Source of the DNA: Companilactobacillus crustorum JCM 15951 | GTDB lineage: Bacteria; Bacillota; Bacilli; Lactobacillales; Lactobacillaceae | Length of the DNA: 64,000 bases | Assembly: GCF_001434585.1 (NCBI RefSeq) | Contig: NZ_AZDB01000010.1 | Span: forward strand, 1-64,000 | Direction of reading: 5' to 3' | Shown here: piece after piece, positions 56,761 to 64,000 of the stretch | Position numbering within the stretch: the first letter of the stretch is position 1 | Layout: the number at the start of each line of letters is the position of its first letter | Notes under the pieces: model-generated | What the model was told of the DNA's origin: nothing | What the model saw: only the letters and a program-made list of their open reading frames with translations | Database searches by the model: none | Translations under genes and position numbers: made by a program

Positions 56761-56813
56761 AAAAAGACCAGTGCGTTTAACCATTAAAATGGTTGATTGC
56801 ACTGGTCTTTTTT
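56761..56813. terminator. Bidirectional terminator between rpsT and holA
   Basis: AAAAAGACCAGTGC pairs with GCACTGGTCTTTTTT, inner stem AACCATT/AATGGTT. Confidence 0.9.
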
Positions 56814-56841
56814 CATTTTAAATTACTACAATTATAGTTTC

Positions 56842-57864
56842 TTACGCAAATTTAGCTATAAACAGATCAAAAAGTAATTCCTTATCCCCTTGTCCTGATT
56901 TAATTTGATAATCCAAATTAACAATATCTCCATACATCACTTGTAACCTCTTGCGATCCAATGTTCTTGCTTGGCGATAAGAATATTTTACTCGATAAGG
57001 ATTTAAACGTAGATTTTTAGCAATTGATGATTCAGACAGGCCTCTTTCAGACATAATTTTCACTTGAATAAGCAAGCGTAACTGAGAGATTATAATAGCC
57101 ACTAACAAAATAGGGTCAATTTTTTGTAAAAGAAATTGATTATATAATTCCTCTGCCTTATAGATATTTTTGTTCAAGATTTCTGTCATTAGATCAAAGA
57201 CATTATCCTCTAAAGATTGTGGAACTAATTCAGATACAGCGGCCTGATTGATTTTTTTAGACTGTAAAGCGTACATTTTTAATTTATCTAATTGATTAAT
57301 TATTAATGAATAATTGCCTTTAGTTTTGTTAACTAACAAATCCAAAGCCGCTGGCTCAATCTGATATCCATCATTTTTTAAGTCATTATTTATTGTTCTG
57401 GTCAAAATTGGTCCTTCCATCTGACCAGCATTAACTGTTACTGCAGACTTTTTTAACTGTTTAACAATTTTCTTTCGTGAATCCAACTTATCGTATGAAG
57501 CAAAAATAACCATAATTGTCGATGGTGTAGGATTTTGAATATATTTTAAAAGTAAATCCGGATTTTGTTCAACAGCATTCTTAACTTTTTCGCCCGTTAA
57601 AAAATATGGATGTTCAACAAACACTAATCGTCTTTCACCAAAAAAAGGTGCTGAAATAACTTCATTAATTACATCTGCTAATGCTACTTCTTCTAAATCA
57701 AAGCTTGAGAAGTTCATATCGCGTTCTTCAGATGACATGATATCTTTGAAAGCCATCTGAATTTCTTTGATAAAAACTCTCTCTTTACCAGTTATTAGAT
57801 AAACGTTGCTTAAATTACCCTGTTTTAAATTATTCTTTAGTTCTGCTATTTTCAACCAAGTCAC
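56842..57864 (-). CDS. holA: DNA polymerase III subunit delta
   Basis: 340 aa. Clamp-loader subunit that opens the beta clamp; N-terminal AAA-like fold without a P-loop (VYLITGKERVFIKEI; FFGERRLVFVEHP) and C-terminal collar domain. Overlaps the 3' end of comEC by 35 bp. Confidence 0.92.
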   Translation of the reverse strand: MTWLKIAELKNNLKQGNLSNVYLITGKERVFIKEIQMAFKDIMSSEERDMNFSSFDLEEVALADVINEVISAPFFGERRLVFVEHPYFLTGEKVKNAVEQNPDLLLKYIQNPTPSTIMVIFASYDKLDSRKKIVKQLKKSAVTVNAGQMEGPILTRTINNDLKNDGYQIEPAALDLLVNKTKGNYSLIINQLDKLKMYALQSKKINQAAVSELVPQSLEDNVFDLMTEILNKNIYKAEELYNQFLLQKIDPILLVAIIISQLRLLIQVKIMSERGLSESSIAKNLRLNPYRVKYSYRQARTLDRKRLQVMYGDIVNLDYQIKSGQGDKELLFDLFIAKFA

Positions 57865-60085
57865 CCTTTAAAAAAGTTGTTATTTTCTCTTCATTGTTAA
57901 AAAAATAATAATACCAAGATATCATACCATAATCAGCAGTATTAAAATATTGGACCTGATGCTTTTGAAGACGTTTTAATGTTTCCTTATTAGGATGCCC
58001 ATAGCGATTATTTACACCTGCTGAAATAAAGCCAACTTTTGGTTTTAACATCGACAATAATTGATCACTAGTGGCAGTTTTTGATCCATGATGTCCCACT
58101 TTTAAATAATCTGCTTGAAATTGATGATCTTTCAAAATTTCTTTCTCGCTCTCACTGTCCAAATCACCCGTAAAAAGCCATTTTTTGTTCTTTATTCTGG
58201 CTAATAATGTTAAAGAATCACCATTCTCACCGATACCTTTTGTTTTAGGCCATAAAACTCGCCATTTGATAAATCCTGTATCAACCACATCATCTTGCTG
58301 TAAATTTTTGAATTTAACTTCCGGATGATGCTTCATAGCTGCTTGTATCCGCGGATTATTCTCCAACCCAATTCCAAAGTTAACTTCTTTCACACTAAAT
58401 TTACTTAACATAGTTTCCAAATTACCTACGTGATCAACGTCCTTATGAGTTAAAAACAATTTATCTATTCGACTAATTCCCTGATGCTTCAAGAAAGGTA
58501 TTGTACTATTATCCACTTGATTGCTAGTTTCGTGCTTAGCCCACGACGGCATCGGAAATCTCAATTTGCCAGCTACATCGATCATAAAAGTCTTTCGATT
58601 CAAAGGTGTTGTAATAACAAGGCTATCTCCTTGCCCTACGTCAACTAAATTAACTGATCCAAAGAGCGGAAATTTATTCATAGCCACACATCCGATAAAG
58701 ATCAGCATGTATATCCACAAATACTTATTTCTTAAAGTTTTAGTTTCAACATACAACAGAACGATAATAATTAAAATAATTACCCAAAAACTTGGTATTT
58801 GTCCGGTAACAAAAATTAAATTTTTAGCATGGGCAATCTTATCAAATAGTCCATACATCCAGCCAAAAAAATTATTAGGGATTTTCCATAAGGGCCAGCC
58901 CACTGTTAAACTAGATATTATGGTAAAAGGCAGAATAAGATATGTGAATATAGGGACAAATATCAGATTTATCAATAATGTTAACCAATTGAATTGATAG
59001 GTGTAAAAACAAATCACTGGTAATCCTACTAAAATCATCTTCAAAGTTGTCAGCAATAATTTTGATCCACGATATAAATAAAGAATTGCGAACGACAATA
59101 AAAAACTCAACTGTCCACCCATCTCAGCGAGTGTAAAAGGATATATCCAAAGACAAATTAGCAAAGTAATACTAAATATGTCCAATCGCGTATATTTCAA
59201 TTTAAACTTCCCAAAAATTATTCCTACCATTGCCAAAACAATTGCCCGCCAAATACCACTTCTAGAACCGACTAGGATTCCATAGCATGGCAATAAGATT
59301 AATAAGACAGTATCAACCCATTACACGGGAATTCTAAAAAAAGAAGTCAATTTGCGGATCATTGTTAATAAAATTAGAACATGAAGTCCTGACAGACTAA
59401 AAAGATGAATTATTCCTAAAACACTAAGGATTTCTAAAAAGTCTTTTTCTAAAGGATCGTTGTAGCCAACAATTAAACTTTGAGCTTGAATCCTCATCCA
59501 TTTGGGCAATTTTTTTAAATAATTAATTATATGTATTCGTAAAACATTTATTTTTTCAAAAATAGTTTGTGGATCATACTTTTTTAAATTCCTAATAGTG
59601 TCCAATTGAACAGTATATTTAAGTCCTTTATTTGCTGAATATCTTTGAAAATCAAATTCACCAGGATTACGCGGACCAGCAATTTTTTCAATTTTTTTAA
59701 CTGTTACAGTAGCCGATGCCATGGTCGATAGATTTTGCCAAAAGTTTTGTTCTGGTTGGTTTTTAATCGAATAAATAAAACGCAATTGATCTTTTCCTGA
59801 CCGTAATTCACCACTTAAAGAATTCCCTTTAACAACTAAATTATCTGGGGACAAAACTACAGTTTTAATTTGAGAAACGTTCTCAGCTGCTGTCTGATTT
59901 AAGAACTGACACCTGATTAAAAATATTCCCATTAAAATAAATGATAATATCAATAATCTTACATTTTTTAATAATCCAATTCTCAATATTACTAACAATA
60001 AAAAAATTAAAATCCAAGTTGAACCTAGATAAACAGTAACAACAAGAATTACCGCAAGTGTCGGAAATATCCAAAAATCTTTCAT
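57830..60085 (-). pseudogene. comEC: comEC, DNA uptake channel, split by an in-frame TAA
   Basis: One reading frame runs from ATG 60085 to 57830 except for a TAA at 59323-59321, so the products would be 254 aa and at most 487 aa. Upstream: N-terminal membrane part, OB-like DUF4131 region and the start of the competence domain (LFSLSGLHVLILLTMIRKL). Downstream: the rest of the channel (GSRSGIWRAIVLAM; GGQLSFLLSFAILYLY) and a C-terminal metallo-beta-lactamase domain (GQGDSLVIT, THKDVDHVGN, HHGSKTA). The stop lies between FRIPV and WVDTVLLILLPCYG, both normal for the family. No ribosome binding site serves a restart at 59293. Follows comEA. Natural transformation is probably lost unless the stop is read through or a sequence error. 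Confidence 0.9.
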
Positions 60086-60088
60086 AAA

Positions 60089-60703
60089 TCAAACAGTCAA
60101 TTGGTCTTTAAGCGAATCTAAGCTCTTCTCGCCAATACCAGAGACCTTAGTTAAATCATGTAAATCTTTAAAATTCCCATTCTTTTCTCGAAAAGCAATA
60201 ATTTTTGCAGCCTTTTTAGGTCCAATTCCTGTTACATTCTTGAAATCATCCACTGAAGCAGTATTAATATTAACCACTTTCCCATCATTTTGATTTTTAT
60301 CACTGCTTGGAGCTGATCCACTGGTCTCCCCTTTTAAAGGGACATATATCTGCATCTGATCCGCTATCTTTTTGGCCTGATTAAGTTGTTTGACATCGGC
60401 ATTAGTGTCCAAACCTCCGGCCATTTGAATTGCAGTCTGAATAATAGCACCATCTTTTAATCGGTAAACACCAGGTTTCTTCACTGCTCCTTGAATATCT
60501 ACGACCAAAAGTTTGCTGGAAGTTAATTTAGCTTTTTCTCTAGTTTTTTTTACTGGGGGCTTAACTTGCTCCGTTTTAATTTCATTTTTTATTGGCGTCC
60601 GTTGCTGATGAGTCAAGTAATAACCTCCTAATAACAACAAAACTACCCCTAAAATACTTAATAGCATCCGATTTTGCTTAATTTGTTCATAAAATTCTTC
60701 CAT
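60089..60703 (-). CDS. comEA: ComEA, competence DNA receptor
   Basis: 204 aa from ATG 60703, seven bases after GAGGTG; longer starts run into the terminator before it. One N-terminal membrane helix (MLLSILGVVLLLLGGYYL), SLBB domain (VDIQGAVKKPGVYRL), Ser/Asn-rich linker and two helix-hairpin-helix motifs (INTASVDDFKNVTGIGPKKA; LTKVSGIGEKSL). Binds DNA at the membrane and hands it to ComEC. Confidence 0.93.
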   Translation of the reverse strand: MEEFYEQIKQNRMLLSILGVVLLLLGGYYLTHQQRTPIKNEIKTEQVKPPVKKTREKAKLTSSKLLVVDIQGAVKKPGVYRLKDGAIIQTAIQMAGGLDTNADVKQLNQAKKIADQMQIYVPLKGETSGSAPSSDKNQNDGKVVNINTASVDDFKNVTGIGPKKAAKIIAFREKNGNFKDLHDLTKVSGIGEKSLDSLKDQLTV

Positions 60704-60728
60704 TATTATCACCTCAAATAAAACTACG

Positions 60729-60772
60729 AAAAAAAGAGACTTTAATGACAAAATCATTAAAATCTCTTTTTT
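60729..60772. terminator. Terminator after sepM
   Basis: AAAAAAGAGA...TTAATGA pairs with TCATTAAA...TCTCTTTTTT; palindromic, works in both directions. Confidence 0.85.
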
Positions 60773-60773
60773 A

Positions 60774-61820
60774 TTACTTGGTTTTTTCAAGGTAATTAAT
60801 TGCATCGTTCAAATTCTTAACTGGTACAATCTTCATCTTCATGTGTAGCTTCTTAGCAGCTCTCAAAGCTAAATGATAATTATTTACATAACCTGGTTCA
60901 TATTTCTTAATTTCTTTAGTTACTGGATCATCAGGAGCAAAGAAAATCGTAGCTCCTTCTTCAGAGGCAGCATAAACTTTCTTTTCAATACCACCAATTG
61001 GTCCAACTGTACCATCAGGTGAGATAGTTCCAGTTCCTGCGATAGTCCGACCGGCTTTCAAATCTTTGTTAGCAACCTGTGAGTAAACTTGTAAAGTAAA
61101 CATCAATCCAGCTGAAGGTCCACCAATATCGCCAGCATTAATTTTTGTAGGAGGATTACCCTTAGCCTCAGTATTGTCAGTCAAAGTGATTCCTAAGCCA
61201 AAACGTTTAGTACTAGCCAATTTGACCAGACCACCACTTGCTGATTTCTTTTTGCCATCACGTAGATAATCAATTTTAACAGTCGAATGCTTATCTTGCT
61301 TTCTGACATAATTAATAAACTGATTAGCACTGTTAAAATGGTAGCCATTAATAGCAGTAATTGTATCGCCGATTTGTAATTTCTGCTTAAATTTAGAATT
61401 ACTCATAATATCCATCACATAAACGCCTAAATATTTTTTAGTAAAAGGCTTGTCGGCTTTAGAGTAAGCTGCTTGAATGGCATTGTTTTGAGCCGACTGC
61501 ATATAATATTTCTGTACGTTAAAGTAATCCTGACTATTTTCATCACCCATTAAATCTTGTTGCGAATAAATTGTCTCAAAATTATTTCCTAATGATTTAA
61601 GTAATGTAAAAGGAGTCCCACTAACAATACCTACAGTCGTCAGTAAAAGATTTCCCTTCTTTTTATCTTGCTTGCCATTTACTTTCACAAATTGAGAAGT
61701 ATCCTCAGCTGTACCAGGAACTTCCAAATAATAACCAGTTGGCGCAAAGAAAAATGCCACCACAATGATAAATATAAAGATTGCTCCTAATACTTTATTA
61801 CGTGTTTTATTAAATTTCAA
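60774..61820 (-). CDS. sepM: SepM/YlbL-family membrane PDZ-Lon serine protease
   Basis: 348 aa. N-terminal membrane helix (VLGAIFIFIIVVAFFFAPTGYY), PDZ domain (about 120-210; GDTITAINGYHFNSANQF) and C-terminal Lon-type protease domain with the Ser in GDIGGPSAGLM and the Lys in GPIGGIEKKVYAA. Streptococcal SepM trims competence pheromone; the function here is unproven. TTG start at 61820, with AAGGGAA upstream at long spacing. Confidence 0.9.
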   Translation of the reverse strand: MKFNKTRNKVLGAIFIFIIVVAFFFAPTGYYLEVPGTAEDTSQFVKVNGKQDKKKGNLLLTTVGIVSGTPFTLLKSLGNNFETIYSQQDLMGDENSQDYFNVQKYYMQSAQNNAIQAAYSKADKPFTKKYLGVYVMDIMSNSKFKQKLQIGDTITAINGYHFNSANQFINYVRKQDKHSTVKIDYLRDGKKKSASGGLVKLASTKRFGLGITLTDNTEAKGNPPTKINAGDIGGPSAGLMFTLQVYSQVANKDLKAGRTIAGTGTISPDGTVGPIGGIEKKVYAASEEGATIFFAPDDPVTKEIKKYEPGYVNNYHLALRAAKKLHMKMKIVPVKNLNDAINYLEKTK

Positions 61821-61827
61821 AGTATAA

Positions 61828-62319
61828 TTATTCCCTTCTCAACTTCTTGATCAACGCTTGTGCAACAGCTAGAGGAACGAATTCCGAAATATCTCCGCCA
61901 AATTTGGCTACTTCCTTCATCATTGACGAAGATATCGTAGCATATCTGCCATTTGCAAGCAGGAATATCGTTTCAATATTTTTATCCATTACTTTATTAA
62001 TTGAAGCTACCCCAGATTCATATCCAAAATCATCCGGATTACGCATCGAGCGAACCAAAAAACCAGCGCCTAACTTTTGAGCTAGTTTAGTTGACAACTC
62101 ACCCTTACTATCAATTACTTCAACATTAGTTAAATCCTTGATCTCAGCCTCAATAAACTGTTTCTTTTCATCATATGTAAATAAATAATTCTTAGAAGTA
62201 TTGGTCATAGGCGCTACGTATAACTTATCAAAAAGTTTGGCAGAGCGACGAATAATATCCAAGTGACCATTCGTTATCGGATCAAAACTTCCAGCATACA
62301 ATCCAATCTTTTCAGACAT
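61828..62319 (-). CDS. coaD: Pantetheine-phosphate adenylyltransferase
   Basis: 163 aa from ATG 62319, which overlaps the rsmD stop (TAGGATG). Nucleotidyl-transferase motif GSFDPITNGHLDI and ISSSMMKEVAKFGG. Makes dephospho-CoA from phosphopantetheine and ATP. Confidence 0.95.
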   Translation of the reverse strand: MSEKIGLYAGSFDPITNGHLDIIRRSAKLFDKLYVAPMTNTSKNYLFTYDEKKQFIEAEIKDLTNVEVIDSKGELSTKLAQKLGAGFLVRSMRNPDDFGYESGVASINKVMDKNIETIFLLANGRYATISSSMMKEVAKFGGDISEFVPLAVAQALIKKLRRE

Positions 62320-62320
62320 C

Positions 62321-62872
62321 CTATCCCCCAAATTGGTACAAAGCTACTTTCGTATCTTTGTATCTTTTTTCCTTAATTAAATCAATACGTTCAAAATCAC
62401 TCAAGTCAATATCATAATCAGTTTCATCAACAATAATAGCATCTGGGTTTAATAATTCTTGTTCAACCATATCTTTGATAATTTGTTCAGTTATCTTCAT
62501 CCGATAAGGTGGATCTAAGAATACTAAATCAAATTTAACACCCTCATTAGCAAATTTTTGCAAAGCATCTGTTGCAGATGATTTCATAACAATGAAGTTA
62601 GACTCAGCGTGAGTTTTTTCGATATTCTCTTTGATTGTATTAATTGCTTTATAAGCCTTATCAACTAAATAGGCTTTCTCATAGCCTCTAGACACTGCTT
62701 CTATTCCTAGGCTACCAGTTCCTGCAAAAAGATCTAAAGCTACTCCATCAACCATATATGGAGATATCATACTAAAAACAGCCTCTTTGACTTTGGCAGA
62801 AGTAGGACGAGTATTATTAGTTGGCACAGCCTTTAAATTAAGACCACGAAATTTACCTGAAACAACTTTCAT
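62321..62872 (-). CDS. rsmD: 16S rRNA (guanine966-N2)-methyltransferase RsmD
   Basis: 183 aa SAM-dependent enzyme. DLFAGTGSLGIEAVSRG (SAM loop) and the catalytic FLDPPY. Overlaps ylbG by 4 bp and abuts coaD. Confidence 0.94.
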   Translation of the reverse strand: MKVVSGKFRGLNLKAVPTNNTRPTSAKVKEAVFSMISPYMVDGVALDLFAGTGSLGIEAVSRGYEKAYLVDKAYKAINTIKENIEKTHAESNFIVMKSSATDALQKFANEGVKFDLVFLDPPYRMKITEQIIKDMVEQELLNPDAIIVDETDYDIDLSDFERIDLIKEKRYKDTKVALYQFGG

Positions 62873-63135
62873 TTGTTATCTTCTCCTGCATTTTTTGATT
62901 TTAATACATAATGCTCATCTAACTCTTTACGATGAGCCAAGGAAACTCGTTTAACATAATTTTTAGACATTAATTCCTTTTTAACCTCCGCAGCCCGGTT
63001 AGAATTAACGTATAACATAATATATTTCATTTTGGGAGAAGTATAATAAACCGTTCCATACCGCTGCAGTTTTTTTCTCCACTTTAATGAGTAGACCCAG
63101 ACATACAATGCCTGACGTTCCACTTTTTTATACAT
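62869..63135 (-). CDS. ylbG: YlbG-family small protein (DUF2129)
   Basis: 88 aa. RQALYVWVYSLKWRKKLQRYGTVYYTSPKMKYIMLYV is typical of the family. Function unknown; conserved position before rsmD in Bacilli. Confidence 0.88.
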   Translation of the reverse strand: MYKKVERQALYVWVYSLKWRKKLQRYGTVYYTSPKMKYIMLYVNSNRAAEVKKELMSKNYVKRVSLAHRKELDEHYVLKSKNAGEDNK

Positions 63136-63139
63136 AAAA

Positions 63140-64000
63140 TCATCCTTTTTTCATTTTTTCAAATTTTGCGGTCGTCTCTAAGTTTAAAACAATCCCTAAA
63201 GCAACTGACAAGACCAGCAAACTGGAACCACCATAACTAATAAAGGGCAAGGTAACACCTGTTAAAGGAATCAAGCCCAATAATCCCCCAACATTTAAAA
63301 CAATTTGTACCAAGATCATCGTTGCAACTCCATAATAAACCAATGAATTATATGTTTTTTTAGAGCGGAATCCTAAAGAAATCATTCTTAAAATCATTAT
63401 CAGCAACAATCCCAGAATGAATACTACACCGACCAATCCTAACTCTTCACTAATAATCGACATAATAAAATCTGTGTGTGGTTCCGGTAAATAACCACGC
63501 TTTTGAATACTATTACCAAGTCCTACACCAAAAACTCCACCATTACTAATGGCATAAAATGAATTAACTAACTGGGCACCGGCCTTTTGTTCCAATTGAA
63601 ACGGATGCTGCATAGCTAGAAAACGTTGATAGGCATAATTGCTTTTTACGAATGATGGTGGGAATTTGGTAATAATAATAATCATACTAGTAAATACTAC
63701 CAATAAAACCCCACTTAATTCTGCTATCAATCGTCCTGGAATAGTTGACGACGAAATTAAAACCAAAGTAATTAAAGATAAAATCAAAGCCCCACCAATA
63801 TCAGGCTGTAAGAAAACCATCACTATAATTGAACCAACTATTACTAATGGTTGAAAGACTTCTTTAAAAACTTCTTTCCAACCTTGTTTTTGTATTAAAC
63901 GATTTTGTTTATTAGTTAGGACCAGCGCTAAAAACATAATTAAGAATAACTTGGCCAATTCTAGGGGTTGAAAATTAATAATTCCTAGATTGATCCAAGC
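63140..64000 (-). CDS. ftsW: FtsW, septal peptidoglycan polymerase (5' part beyond window)
   Basis: SEDS-family membrane protein; 286 residues visible. The frame stays open to the right edge (AWINLGIINFQPLELAK), so the start lies outside; the ATG-like start at 63958 is internal. Family marks: PLELAKLFLI, FLQPDIGGALI (catalytic-region Asp), GGVFGVGLGNSIQKRGYLPEPHTDFIMSIISEELG and TLPFISYGGSSLL. Polymerises glycan strands at the division site with a PBP2b-type partner. Confidence 0.92.
   Translation of the reverse strand, partial: AWINLGIINFQPLELAKLFLIMFLALVLTNKQNRLIQKQGWKEVFKEVFQPLVIVGSIIVMVFLQPDIGGALILSLITLVLISSSTIPGRLIAELSGVLLVVFTSMIIIITKFPPSFVKSNYAYQRFLAMQHPFQLEQKAGAQLVNSFYAISNGGVFGVGLGNSIQKRGYLPEPHTDFIMSIISEELGLVGVVFILGLLLIMILRMISLGFRSKKTYNSLVYYGVATMILVQIVLNVGGLLGLIPLTGVTLPFISYGGSSLLVLSVALGIVLNLETTAKFEKMKKG

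Noticed and set aside
58521-58997. Plus-strand frame of 158 aa inside comEC
   Set aside because: Lies wholly opposite a recognisable metallo-beta-lactamase domain; no ribosome binding site; a shadow.

Overview
The window looks like chromosomal DNA from a low-GC Gram-positive bacterium of the Lactobacillaceae. The evidence is the AT-rich composition, strong GGAGG-type ribosome binding sites, the gene strings engB-clpX-tig-tuf and ftsW-ylbG-rsmD-coaD-sepM-comEA-comEC-holA-rpsT-rpsO-rnjB, a tyrS T-box, and many sugar PTS operons with CcpA (cre) sites. Companilactobacillus or a close relative is my best guess, from memory of such gene sets; I could not search to confirm it. Most genes lie on the minus strand.

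Region 1 (1-11450) is a beta-glycoside/galactoside PTS region. Two paralogous operons stand in tandem (6676 down to 2020, and 11438 down to 6766). Each has the order LacT/LicT-type antiterminator, LacF-like EIIA, LacE-like EIICB, LacG-like GH1 phospho-glycosidase. Each has a promoter overlapped by a perfect cre site and a ribonucleic antiterminator (RAT) plus terminator leader; the second operon has two RAT-terminator modules in series. A third antiterminator and a HAD phosphatase lie at the left end. Region 2 (11450-14560) holds a guanine deaminase, apparently starting on AUU, and a purine permease. Region 3 (14580-18300) has two paralogous membrane GGDEF proteins, one broken by a frameshift in an A7 tract, and an Eis-like acetyltransferase. 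Region 4 (18325-25602) is a second PTS cluster: EIIB, EIIA and two BglA-type GH1 enzymes in one cre-controlled operon, then an RpiR regulator, an EIIC and a MupG-type 6-phospho-muramidase.

Region 5 (25700-41050) is mixed: a HAD phosphatase, an AroA-family protein lacking several catalytic residues, PepV-like dipeptidase plus YfcC-type carrier, thioesterase, L-lactate permease, a DeoR regulator separated from a glucose-family PTS by an internally deleted IS3-family element, an oxidoreductase/ArsR pair, and an 800-bp gene-free stretch rich in hairpins, two of which share a motif. Region 6 (41090-46014) is the pyrBCFED operon behind two PyrR-type attenuators in series. Region 7 (46021-64000) is housekeeping: tyrS with a T-box, engB, clpX, tig, tuf, a TPR protein, RNase J2, rpsO, rpsT, holA, comEC (split by an in-frame stop), comEA, sepM, coaD, rsmD, ylbG and the 3' part of ftsW.

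The unusual items are: a repeated structured motif at 40120-40451; the serial RAT modules; the degenerate AroA; the AUU start; two one-base A-tract frameshifts and a nonsense codon in comEC, which need checking against sequencing error; and the IS-derived ORF that terminates in its own inverted repeat.
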